Shown piece after piece: positions 1 to 7,207 of a stretch of DNA of 14,669 bases; within the stretch, counting starts at the first letter, position 1; every line of letters begins with the position of its first letter. This DNA is from Clostridiales bacterium UBA4821 (GTDB lineage Bacteria > Bacillota > Clostridia > Acetivibrionales > UBA4821), in the NCBI GenBank assembly GCA_002402315.1, contig DHFP01000111.1:1-14669 (forward strand). The letters run 5' to 3'. Made by a program: the position numbers and the translations under genes. Under the pieces are notes generated by a model. The model was not told the origin of the DNA and did not search any database. It saw nothing but the letters and a program-made list of their open reading frames with translations.

Positions 1-111
1 CGGATAAATGAAACTGCCTTGCTGCGAAAGGTGGCGTTTTTGCCTTCATAGTCACCGGCTATTCTGGCGATATTGAAAAAAGTACCCTTTTGAGTTTTCG
101 AATAGACTATA
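1..111 (-). CDS. Unidentified gene fragment running off the left edge
   Basis: The minus strand is open from about 111 to the window edge and reads like real protein, including KGTFFNIARIAGDYEGK followed by NATFRSKAVSFIR. The other two minus frames contain stops here. No start codon is visible: the upstream end is where the hemerythrin-like remnant begins on the other strand, so this is at best an internal piece joined by a rearrangement. I do not recognise the family. The guess that it comes from a mobile element rests only on its position next to a truncated gene. Confidence 0.3.
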
Positions 112-630
112 AGCCGATTAAGAGGTGAAAAACCTTATGAACCTTATTTAATCTATAATGCGACGCTAAACGCTACTAATATTGCTAAAGCCTTTATTGA
201 GGAATACCATCAGGTACTTGAAGAACAGTATATTTTTCCTAGATTTCAGAAAAACCAGCAATATATACATTTAACCCAAACACTATTACAACAGCATAAT
301 GCGGCAAGATGCATATCCAATATGATACTGCAGCTTATAGCCACTTTCACAGGCAGTGCTTCACAATGCTATCAATTAGCATATTTGCTATCGCAATACA
401 TTCGTATGTATGAACCACATTCTGCCCGTGAAAATACGGTGGTATTTCCTACTTTCCATAACTTGGTTTCACAAGAACAATTTAAGGAGTTAGGAGAAAA
501 GTTTGAAGAAATCGAAGAGCAAAAATTTGGGGAAGATGGTTTCAAAACTATTGTCGAACAAATAGCAGAGATTGAGAAAGCTTTAGGGATATACGATTTA
601 AATCAATTTACTCCAAATTGTAATCTTTAG
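109..630 (+). pseudogene. Hemerythrin-like (HHE) cation-binding protein, 5'-truncated
   Basis: The frame is open from just after a TAG at 103-105 to the TAG at 628-630, but has no ATG, GTG or TTG before an internal ATG at 322. Real homology begins well upstream of 322: FIEEYHQVLEEQYIFPRF, then LLQQHNAAR, then MYEPHSARENTVVFPTF. These supply the His and Glu residues that bind the di-iron centre in hemerythrin-like domains (H..EE, H, H..E). The conserved tail GIYDLNQFTP is also typical of this subfamily. The first helix, with its own His, is missing, so the protein has lost about a quarter to a third of its N-terminus. A product started at 322 would lack half of the ligands. Related proteins bind iron/oxygen and are thought to act in oxygen or redox sensing. 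Family call confident; loss of function inferred from the missing start. Confidence 0.75.
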
Positions 631-638
631 CAAACTTG

Positions 639-658
639 CCAAAGTACTTATACTTTGG
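639..658 (+). terminator. Stem-loop after the hemerythrin remnant
   Basis: CCAAAGTA and TACTTTGG form a perfect 8-bp stem around a 4-base loop, nine bases after the stop codon. The tract after it (TTGTACTTT) is only partly U-rich, so termination would be weak. The symmetry means it could also serve the opposite strand. Confidence 0.45.
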
Positions 659-731
659 TTGTACTTTAACGGGACAAGCCATATTCCAATCGTCCAAAAA
701 TAAAAGTCAAAAAGAAGTAATAAAATTTTTA

Positions 732-760
732 TTGCCGTAAATACTATTAAGTGTTAAAAT
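732..760 (+). promoter_or_regulatory. Promoter of the marR-ABC operon
   Basis: TTGCCG at 732-737 and TAAAAT at 755-760 are separated by exactly 17 bases, a good sigma-A type arrangement. Transcription would start near 767, at the beginning of the palindrome described separately. Confidence 0.65.
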
Positions 761-766
761 ATGATT

Positions 767-791
767 CGAGTATCGTAATTTATGATGCTCG
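767..791. promoter_or_regulatory. Palindromic operator candidate (MarR autoregulation)
   Basis: Arms CGAGTATCGTAA and TTATGATGCTCG lie around a central T and match at 10 of 12 positions when one is reversed. The site lies seven bases after the -10 box and before the gene for a MarR-family protein. Such regulators commonly bind imperfect palindromes over their own promoters. That this particular protein binds here is inferred. Confidence 0.55.
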
Positions 792-817
792 TAAATATAT
801 TAAAAGGGGGTTATACA

Positions 818-1255
818 TTGGATGAAAATACTATAATCCATAAGCTCCTGGAAGTCTTTGAATATAAGAATGAATATCAGCTTCAAACCTCAAATATACA
901 ACCACAGGATATGTACGTTTTAGAAAGGATATTTCTTAATGGAAAGATGTTGGTCAAAGACCTTTCAAAGCAGTACTGCATTCCACCGTCTACTCTAACC
1001 GGAATTATCGATAGACTGGAAAATAAAAAGTTGATTGAAAGGTTGAGGACAAATGTTGACCGGAGAGCTATAGAGCTTATCGCCACACCAGAAGGAGAAA
1101 TAGCTGTAGAGAAACATATGAAAGAGGATAAGATATTTTCAATGAACTTTTTCAATGCTTTAGAACAGGAAAAAAAGAAGAAACTCAAAGAACTTCTTGA
1201 AGAATTATTAAATAATGTCAACAAAGATTCCTTGTTCTCCCATGACAACGAATAA
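818..1255 (+). CDS. MarR-family transcriptional regulator
   Basis: A winged-helix DNA-binding protein of about 145 residues, the usual MarR size. The recognition region is LSKQYCIPPSTLTGIIDRLE followed by the wing (LIERLRTNVDRRAIELIATP), and flanking helices (EQEKKKKLKELLEELL) would form the dimer interface. I prefer the TTG at 818 as start: a strong AAAGGGGG ribosome site lies at 803-810 with seven bases of spacing. The in-frame ATG at 782 lies inside the palindromic operator candidate and has no such site. The ABC ATPase gene begins 18 bases after the stop, so this protein probably controls both itself and the transporter. MarR proteins usually repress and let go of DNA on binding a small molecule or on oxidation; the signal here is unknown. 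Confidence 0.88.
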   Translation: MDENTIIHKLLEVFEYKNEYQLQTSNIQPQDMYVLERIFLNGKMLVKDLSKQYCIPPSTLTGIIDRLENKKLIERLRTNVDRRAIELIATPEGEIAVEKHMKEDKIFSMNFFNALEQEKKKKLKELLEELLNNVNKDSLFSHDNE

Positions 1256-1273
1256 TATACGGAGGTGCATATT

Positions 1274-1930
1274 TTGTCATTGCTTGAATTTCAAAACGTA
1301 TCTTTTTATGATGATGATAAAATTATTCTTAAAAATATATTGGTAAGTATCGAGAAAGACGATTTTATTTCAATTGTGGGTCCATCAGGCAGCGGTAAGA
1401 GTACATTTCTTAAACTTTGCAGTCACTTAATTAGCCCCACCAATGGGAATATAATTTTCAAAGGAAAAAATTTTACTGATTACAGCCCCACAGAATTAAG
1501 AAAAAGCATAGCGTACTGTTTTCAGACACCTTATCTTTTCGGTGATACAGTGATGGAAAATATCAATTTTCCTTTTTTCATAAGAAACGTTAAAATCGAC
1601 CACCAAAAGGTGAATGATTTATTTCCTATGTTTCATATGACAACCGATTATTTAAATAAAAACACAAAAAACCTTTCGGGAGGGGAAAAGCAAAGAATAG
1701 CACTAATTAGAAGCTTACTTTTCAAACCTGAAATTCTACTATTAGATGAAATTACCTCTGCTCTTGATGTTGAGAATGCAAAAACTGTAGAAAACGTAAT
1801 AGCTTCTCTAAATAATGAAGGAATTACCATATTGTGGATAACACATAATCTTGAGCAAAGCAGGAGATACGCAAATAAACTTCTGACAATAGAAAATAGT
1901 GAAGTTAGATCATTGGAGGTGTTGAAATGA
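1274..1930 (+). CDS. ABC transporter ATP-binding protein, FetA-like
   Basis: A 218-residue ATPase subunit that would power the membrane partner encoded next. All nucleotide-binding motifs are present: Walker A GPSGSGKST (36-44), Q-loop Q84, signature LSGGEKQR (134-141), Walker B ILLLDE (154-159), D-loop SALD (162-165) and switch His191. I start at the TTG at 1274 because GGAGG at 1261-1265 then sits eight bases upstream. The GTG at 1265 overlaps that ribosome site and cannot be right. The stop overlaps the ATG of the permease gene (ATGA), implying translational coupling. E. coli FetA (YbbL) has the same size and the same type of partner and exports iron. Iron as substrate is inferred from the partner's family. 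Confidence 0.85.
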   Translation: MSLLEFQNVSFYDDDKIILKNILVSIEKDDFISIVGPSGSGKSTFLKLCSHLISPTNGNIIFKGKNFTDYSPTELRKSIAYCFQTPYLFGDTVMENINFPFFIRNVKIDHQKVNDLFPMFHMTTDYLNKNTKNLSGGEKQRIALIRSLLFKPEILLLDEITSALDVENAKTVENVIASLNNEGITILWITHNLEQSRRYANKLLTIENSEVRSLEVLK

Positions 1931-2697
1931 ACGGCTCAAATTCAATTAATATTACATCGTTACTAATTGCTTCATCTCTCGTACTGGTTACACTTTTTTT
2001 CTCTTATTGGCAAAAGCTCAAACTTGAAAAAGAAACAATAATTAGTGTTATACGAGCAGTAGTTCAGCTTGTTGCTGTTGGGTATGTTTTAGAATATGTT
2101 TTTGGTTTTAAAAATCCGTTATTTACAACTCTACTGCTCTTTTTTATGACCTTTAACGCTGCATACAATGCTGCAAAAAGAGGAAAAGCAATCAAAAAAG
2201 GGTTTACTATTTCATTTTTGGCTATTGGAGCAGGAACTATCGTGACTTTAGCTATACTCGTTCTTTCAAGGACAATTAGATATGAGCCATACCAAATCAT
2301 TCCTGTAAGTGGAATGATTATCAGTAACGCAATGGTTGCATTAGGGTTATGTTATAAGCAGATAGCGTCGGATTTTAAAAACAAACGTGAGGAAGTTGAA
2401 ACAAAACTTTCTTTGGGGGCAGATATATTACCTTCTTCTATAGAAATTATACGTGATTCGATAAAAACGGGTATGTTACCAACGATTGACTCTGCAAAAA
2501 CTTTAGGAATTGTATCACTACCTGGTATGATGACTGGGTTAATTCTTGCTGGGACGTCGCCGATGGAAGCAATAAAGTATCAGATAATGGTTACTTTTAT
2601 GCTGCTTTCAACTACTTCTATATCTTCGTTTATAGCCTGCTATCTATCTTATAGGAACTTTTTTAACAGTAGGAAGCAGTTAATCTTTATAAAATAG
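1927..2697 (+). CDS. fetB: FetB-family (UPF0014) ABC permease, putative iron exporter
   Basis: A 256-residue integral membrane protein of the FetB/YbbM family. Hydrophobic segments lie near residues 11-27, 40-59, 64-83, 92-113, 123-142, 190-208 and 221-243. Family hallmarks include IRAVVQLVAVGYVLEYVF, MTFNAAYNAAKRGK and the loop SLGADILPSSIEIIRDSIKT before TIDSAKTLGIVSLPGMMTG. The gene overlaps the ATPase gene by four bases and has GGAGGT at 1916-1921. In E. coli the pair FetA-FetB pumps iron out and helps survival under peroxide stress. A MarR-type regulator ahead of the pair and a hemerythrin-like remnant nearby fit an iron/oxidative role, but the metal cannot be read from the sequence. Confidence 0.85.
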   Translation: MNGSNSINITSLLIASSLVLVTLFFSYWQKLKLEKETIISVIRAVVQLVAVGYVLEYVFGFKNPLFTTLLLFFMTFNAAYNAAKRGKAIKKGFTISFLAIGAGTIVTLAILVLSRTIRYEPYQIIPVSGMIISNAMVALGLCYKQIASDFKNKREEVETKLSLGADILPSSIEIIRDSIKTGMLPTIDSAKTLGIVSLPGMMTGLILAGTSPMEAIKYQIMVTFMLLSTTSISSFIACYLSYRNFFNSRKQLIFIK

Positions 2698-2717
2698 CTT
2701 ATCGTGGTTTGGCTATT
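2693..2717 (+). terminator. Weak stem-loop at the fetB stop codon
   Basis: AATAGC (overlapping the TAG stop) pairs with GCTATT across a 13-base loop and is followed by CTTT. The stem is short and the U-tract poor, so it is a weak candidate. Confidence 0.25.
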
Positions 2718-2797
2718 CTTTAACAGGTGTGACACTGGGATAAACGCTTTACATTAAGTTTAATTAGGGGTTATTATAATAAAAGTAAAGAAATAAG

Positions 2798-2827
2798 TTG
2801 TTTGTTATTTCGTTGTTTTTGTAAAAT
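2798..2827 (+). promoter_or_regulatory. Possible promoter of uppP
   Basis: TTGTTT (2798-2803) and TAAAAT (2822-2827) are separated by 18 bases, about 30 bases ahead of the uppP start codon. The -35 box is only a partial match in an AT-rich stretch, so chance cannot be excluded. Confidence 0.4.
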
Positions 2828-2858
2828 TTAGTTGAACTTTAAAAATTGAGAGGTTTTT

Positions 2859-3673
2859 ATGAATATTATACATTCCATCATTCTAGGTATCATCGAGGGT
2901 ATTACTGAATGGTTGCCCATAAGTAGTACTGGTCATATGATTTTAGCAAATCAATTAATGGGTATAAATGAACAAGATAAGTTTGTAGAGATGTTTTTGG
3001 TCGTGATACAGTTGGGTGCTATTCTGGCTGTTCTGACCATGTTTTTAAGAAAGCTAAATCCGTTTTCCCCATCAAAGACTATTATACAAAAAAACAGACC
3101 TATTCTTTATGGAGCAAGATTATAATAGCTTGTTTGCCAGCGGCAATTTTAGGACTACTTTTAGATAATTTTTTAACGGAGCATCTATACAATTACATAA
3201 CTGTAGCAATCACGCTTGTAGTTTATGGTATTTTATTTATTGTTATTGAAAATCGAAACAAGACTCATAATCCTAAAATAACCTCATTGGATAATATCAG
3301 CTACGAAACCGCATTGTTAATTGGTGCATTTCAAGTGTTGCCGTTAATTCCAGGCACATCACGTTCGGGCGCTACTATTTTAGGAGCAATCATTCTTGGG
3401 TGTTCTCGTTTTGTTGCAGCTGAATTTTCGTTTTTTCTTGCCGTTCCTGTTATGTTTGGCGCAAGCGCGCTCAAACTTGTTAAATACGAATTCAACTATA
3501 CAGGACAAGAAATTATCGTATTATTAACTGGAATGATTGTTGCTTTTGCAGTTTCATTATTTGCCATCAAGCTTTTAATGAAATTTATTCAAAAGCACGA
3601 CTTTAAAGTGTTTGGTTATTATCGGATAGCACTTGGTATTCTTGTAGTTATCTTCTTTGCAATTTTTATGTAA
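2859..3673 (+). pseudogene. uppP: Undecaprenyl-diphosphate phosphatase, frameshifted
   Basis: UppP (BacA) removes one phosphate from undecaprenyl diphosphate at the membrane, recycling the lipid carrier for peptidoglycan; extra copies give bacitracin tolerance. The first frame (88 residues, 2859-3125) carries the first catalytic motif EGITEWLPISSTGH with E13 and E17. The second frame carries PGTSRSGAT and the rest of the membrane helices. The two halves join perfectly if the reading frame moves back by one base at the A7 run at 3088-3094, giving about 271 residues, the normal length. So one A is missing from an ancestral A8, or the ribosome slips. The segment starting at 3134 has no credible start of its own. 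GAGAGG lies upstream of the ATG. Function is likely lost unless the shift is programmed or is a sequencing error. Confidence 0.85.
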
Positions 3674-3706
3674 TGATAATATACCAGACACAAGCAAAGA
3701 AAATTA

Positions 3707-3790
3707 TTGATATGTTCCCACTAACATTAAAACTGTTGATATGTTCCCACATACCTCAAAAACGCTAAAAAACGGTTGACCTGTTTCCAT
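3707..3790 (+). repeat. Three direct repeats of a 15-bp motif, possible IS end
   Basis: TTGATATGTTCCCAC occurs exactly at 3707-3721 and 3736-3750, and a diverged copy TTGACCTGTTTCCAT lies at 3776-3790. Spacings are 29 and 40 bases. Multiple short repeats at the tips are typical of IS21-family elements, and the motif has that flavour, but no transposase gene is next to it. If it is an IS end, the rest has been deleted. Confidence 0.5.
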
Positions 3791-3909
3791 AAACGTAACG
3801 GACCAAATTCTGACTTAAGACATTAGTTGGCCGAACTCGGGCCACGTGGAGACAGTAGTCTTGATGTCACGCAAAGATAAATAAATAGGCTGTAAATAGC
3901 TTCAAATCA
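3791..3909. other. Noncoding stretch with a bulged hairpin
   Basis: No gene is seen between uppP and the HTH gene. Within this part, CGT (3845-3847) plus GACA (3851-3854) pairs with TGTC plus ACG (3865-3871), giving a 7-bp bulged stem. An 8-bp palindrome CCACGTGG overlaps its left arm. This may be the folded 5' part of a transcript that ends at the hairpin at 3910-3963. I could not match it to any riboswitch class. Confidence 0.3.
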
Positions 3910-3963
3910 AAGGTTTCCAGACTTTCGGTGACAATTACCGATTGATGGAAACCTTGTTTTTTT
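3910..3963 (+). terminator. Rho-independent terminator-like hairpin
   Basis: AAGGTTTCCA (3910-3919) pairs perfectly with TGGAAACCTT (3946-3955), with an inner CGGT/ACCG stem in the loop. One G and then seven T follow. Stem plus U-tract make this the most convincing terminator in the window. It would end rightward transcripts coming from uppP or from the noncoding stretch before the RM operon. Confidence 0.7.
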
Positions 3964-4001
3964 ATCTTTCAAAAGTAGCCTAGGCTTAATAAACATTTTT
4001 G

Positions 4002-4153
4002 GGTTGAGGCTATAGAACTACTTTTTGCCTTGCGAGACAAGGGAACTACTGTTTTTATGTTAGGTTGAGACTATGAAACTGTTGTTAAAAGAACATAGTG
4101 TAGCTTTATTAGGGAACTACGGCCATGATTGTGTAATCTCGCTTAAGAACTAT
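4002..4153 (+). repeat. Imperfect tandem repeats ahead of the RM promoter
   Basis: GGTTGAGGCTAT (4002) and GGTTGAGACTAT (4063) are 61 bases apart. GGGAACTAC occurs at 4041 and 4112, and GAACTAC or GAACTAT occurs at 4015, 4043, 4114 and 4147. A CCTTG-CGAGA-CAAGG hairpin sits at 4028-4042. This looks like a diverged two-copy duplication, just ahead of the promoter at 4166. Its role is unknown. Confidence 0.45.
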
Positions 4154-4165
4154 CAACTCAATATA

Positions 4166-4195
4166 TTGACAAAATCATCTTATTTGTGCCATAAT
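4166..4195 (+). promoter_or_regulatory. Promoter of the type I RM operon
   Basis: Consensus TTGACA (4166-4171), an 18-base spacer and CATAAT (4190-4195), 42 bases ahead of the HTH start codon. This is the best-looking promoter in the window and would drive HTH-hsdM-hsdS-hsdR. Confidence 0.75.
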
Positions 4196-4203
4196 ATTAA
4201 ATG

Positions 4204-4215
4204 GATTTGTAAATC
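4204..4215. promoter_or_regulatory. Small palindrome at the RM transcription start, operator candidate
   Basis: GATTT-GT-AAATC is a perfect 12-bp palindrome lying 8-20 bases after the -10 box, i.e. at the expected start of transcription. A repressor bound there would block the promoter. The adjacent HTH gene is the natural candidate binder. Confidence 0.4.
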
Positions 4216-4236
4216 TACTGAACGGAGGACGGTTCT

Positions 4237-4452
4237 ATGATAAAAAACAACATTGAAAAAGATATTAAAATAAAATGTGTTGAAGCTGATACAACACAAG
4301 CAGCCTTGGCTGAAAAAATAGGAAAAACCGTACAGTATGTGAATCGTATCGTAAAGAAAGATGATGGTGTTATAAATAAAACCTTTGTTCAAATGATGGA
4401 AGGATTAGGTTATGACATTAGACTTACCTATGAAAAACGGGAGGAGAAATGA
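4237..4452 (+). CDS. Small HTH protein, probable RM operon regulator
   Basis: A 71-residue protein made of little more than one helix-turn-helix domain: the segment from about residue 19 to 40, TQAALAEKIGKTVQYVNRIV, has the spacing of an XRE/Cro-type HTH, and FVQMMEGLGYDIRLTY completes the fold. GGAGG at 4224-4228 sits eight bases before the ATG. Its stop overlaps an upstream in-frame ATG of hsdM, and the likely hsdM start lies only three bases further on. Small HTH proteins encoded first in RM operons often act as controllers that set the timing or balance of methylase and nuclease. That role here is inferred from size, place and the palindrome at 4204-4215. Confidence 0.7.
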   Translation: MIKNNIEKDIKIKCVEADTTQAALAEKIGKTVQYVNRIVKKDDGVINKTFVQMMEGLGYDIRLTYEKREEK

Positions 4453-4454
4453 CG

Positions 4455-7205
4455 ATGAATAAACAGCAATTGGCGTCTACAATTTGGCAATCAGCAAATC
4501 AGATGCGTTCCAAGATAGAAGCAAACGAATACAAGGATTACATCCTCGGTTTTATGTTTTATAAGTACCTTTCAGAAAGTGAAATTCAGTTTTTGAAAGA
4601 CGAAGGCTATAAAGATGATGATATAAAAAAAGTAGGAGGATGTTCAACTGGCAAAGCACATTCGCCAGAATATTGGATATTTTATCTCATATAACAATTT
4701 GTTCTCTACATGGCTCGAGAAGGGCGATGATTTTAATATTGCCAATGTTCGTGATGCTCTAAATGCATTTGATTTAAACATAGAGGAGACCTATAAGAAG
4801 ATTTTTGAGAACATCTTTAAGACCCTGCAGTCTGGTCTTTCTAAATTGGGTGATACAGCTCAAAAGCAGACTAAGTCAGTAAAGACTTGTTAAAGCTAAT
4901 TAGACGAATTCCTATGGATGGCAAGCAGGATTATGATATTCTAGGATTTATTTATGAATATCTTATCAGCATGTTTGCAGCGAATGCAGGAAAAAAGGCT
5001 GGAGAATTCTACACCCCGCATGAGGTGTCAATTCTGATGTCAGAAATTATAGCTGAAAATTTAAAGAACAAAGAGCACATTAGAATCTATGATCCAACAT
5101 CTGGCTCTGGATCTCTACTTATCAATATAGGTACATCAATTAGTCGATTTATCTCTGGTGAGAATAAGGTCGATTACTATGCGCAGGAGTTGAAGGAAAA
5201 CACATATAACCTTACTCGTATGAATTTGGTTATGCGTGGTATCAACCCTACAAACATTAATGTACGAAATGGCGATACTTTAGAGGATGATTGGCCTTTC
5301 TTTGAAAATGACCAAAATAGAGAGCAGACTTATCGGCTAGTCAGGGTGGATGCTGTAGTTTCTAATCCACCGTATTCTCAAAAATGGGACCCAAAAGATA
5401 AAGAATATGACCCTCGTTATAAAGAGTTTGGCGTAGCTCCAAAAGCAAAAGCAGACTATGCATTCTTGCTGCATGAGCTATATCATTTAGAAGATGATGG
5501 TATTATGACCATCGTTTTACCACATGGTGTATTATTCCGCGGTGGTGAAGAAGGTAAAATCAGAGAAACGCTTATCGAAAGAAATCACATAGAGGCCATC
5601 ATCGGTTTGCCTGCAAACATATTCTTTGGAACATCTATTCCTACGGTTGTTATGGTGTTGAAAAGAACACGTAAGGATTCTGATGTGTTGATTATTGACG
5701 CTTCAAAAGGATTTGAAAAAGCAGGGAAAAATAACAAACTTCGTGCCTGTGATATTAAAAAGATTGCAGATGCTGTGAGACTCAGACAGCCTGTTGAAAA
5801 ATATGCAGCTCTTGTGACCAAAAAGAAAATTCGTGAAAATGAATATAACCTAAATATACCTAGATATGTGGATTCTTCTGATGATCCAGAAACTTGGGAT
5901 ATTCGGGCGACTATGTTTGGTGGCATTCCGATGCACGAAGCCGCATTACTTAAGGAGTATTGGGATACATTCCCTGGTCTTTTTGATGCGCTATTCAAAG
6001 AGATGTCTGAAGGTTATTTAATAATTCCACACGAGGACATCCAAGCTGTCATCCTAGAGGTGCCTTCCATCGAAGAATACAGACAGGTTTTTGCTGCGAG
6101 TTTTGATGGTTTTTATAAATCCTTGCAGGATTCTCTCATCGAAGATATTTTAGATGTAAACGCGCAAGGCAAAAAGGATGAAGTGTGTCAAGAGATTTTC
6201 AATCGTATTTCAAAGGTCAAACTCTTGGATAAATATAAAGCCTACCAAATCTTATCGGAAAATTGGGACGTTATTGCGGCTGATTTAGAAATGATACAGA
6301 GTGAAGGGTTTGAAGCAATTTTCCAAGTTGACCCCAATATGGTTATTAAAAAGAAATCAGATGACGATGAAGAGGTGCCAGAAGTTCAGGAAGGCTGGAA
6401 AGGCCGTATTCTTCCTTTTGAATTGGTGCAGCAAGAAATACACGCAGATGAATTGAATGAGATTATCGCTCTTGAAAATCGTTTGCGTGAAATCGCTTCT
6501 ATCTATACTGAAGTTTTAGAGTCATTGGAAGATGACGAACTTGAAGGAAGCACAGTGACTGAAGAAAAGGATTCTTTTGTTGCGAAGGAAGTCAAAATTT
6601 TTGTCGCAGAGGCATTAAAAGACGTAGATAGTCCGGAAATTACAGCTCTTCAAAAATATCTAACGCTTTCTTTAAAGAAGGATAAGTTGGAGTATATTGC
6701 CACAACCAATCAAGTTATGTGGGATACGATGAATGCAAATAATGATGGAACTTATGGCAAACCCGCTATTAATAGCCGCATTGCACAATTGCAGATGGAA
6801 TATGATTTCCCGGAGAATTCTTTTGAGGCAAAAATGAAGCAAGTGTTTATGTTGATGGAGGAAGAAACACAGAGCAAGCGTGAACTTCGAATCAAAAAGG
6901 ATGAACTCCATCTAAAAACAAAAGAAACCATTGAACATATGGATGAAGATACTGCATTACGACTTTTGGATTTGAAATGGATTGAACCGTTTGTAAGTGG
7001 AATATTCCAGTTGCCAGAAGACATGATTAATCAGATGATTTCCAAAATCATCACACTGAACAATAAATATGCTACTACATTTGCAGATATTGAAGAAGGT
7101 ATAACTGATACTAGCAAAACCTTGTATAAGATGCTTGGTGATCTTACCGGAAGTGTATCTGATATGGAAGGATTGGCAGAGTTTAGAAAGAGTCTGGAGG
7201 TTTAA
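4455..7205 (+). pseudogene. hsdM: Type I RM methyltransferase subunit HsdM, long form, two frameshifts
   Basis: HsdM methylates adenine, with HsdS reading the site. Start at ATG 4455 is chosen because GAGGAG (4441-4446) is eight bases upstream. Three pieces join into one protein of about 916 residues. Piece one (frame of 4455) gives IWQSANQMRSKIEANEYKDY; piece two (from about 4636, other frame) gives AKHIRQNIGYFISYNNLFST; piece three (from 4887, original frame) holds the catalytic domain with motif I DPTSGSGSLL (5091-5120) and motif IV NPPY (5364-5375). One extra base near 4633-4638 and one missing base near 4888 (AAGAC for AAGGAC) explain the breaks. Without repair, translation stops at 4694. 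After NIPRYVD (about 5870) some 440 more residues follow, rich in charged helices, well beyond the usual ~500-residue HsdM. The gene could make a catalytic fragment by starting again near 4887, but without the N-terminal helical domain. Confidence 0.88.
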
Positions 7206-7207
7206 GT

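Noticed and set aside
8..76. Small plus-strand frame starting MKLPCCERW near the left edge
   Set aside because: No ribosome site, odd composition, and the opposite strand reads more like real protein.
883..1248. Minus-strand frame opposite marR
   Set aside because: Ser/Phe-rich antisense translation of a clear MarR gene.
3707..3790. CRISPR array
   Set aside because: Repeats are too short, spacers are unequal and tiny, and the third copy is diverged; no cas genes.
3868..3963. c-di-GMP (GEMM) riboswitch, suggested by ACGCAAAG followed by a terminator
   Set aside because: The paired GGGCAAACC-type first half and the tetraloop receptor layout are missing, and no gene follows the terminator closely.
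4002..4153. Type III toxin-antitoxin RNA repeats (ToxI-like)
   Set aside because: Only two diverged copies, no terminator between them and the gene, and the next protein is an HTH regulator rather than a ToxN-type nuclease.
4620..4640. Programmed -1 frameshift in hsdM at the A7 run 4625-4631
   Set aside because: The required change is +1 (or -2), and the target frame has a TAG at 4633, so slippage on the A run would not work; a second break at 4888 also argues for mutation or error.
5585..5998. Minus-strand open frame of 137 codons inside hsdM
   Set aside because: Lies fully within the conserved methyltransferase coding region and has a composition typical of an antisense shadow.
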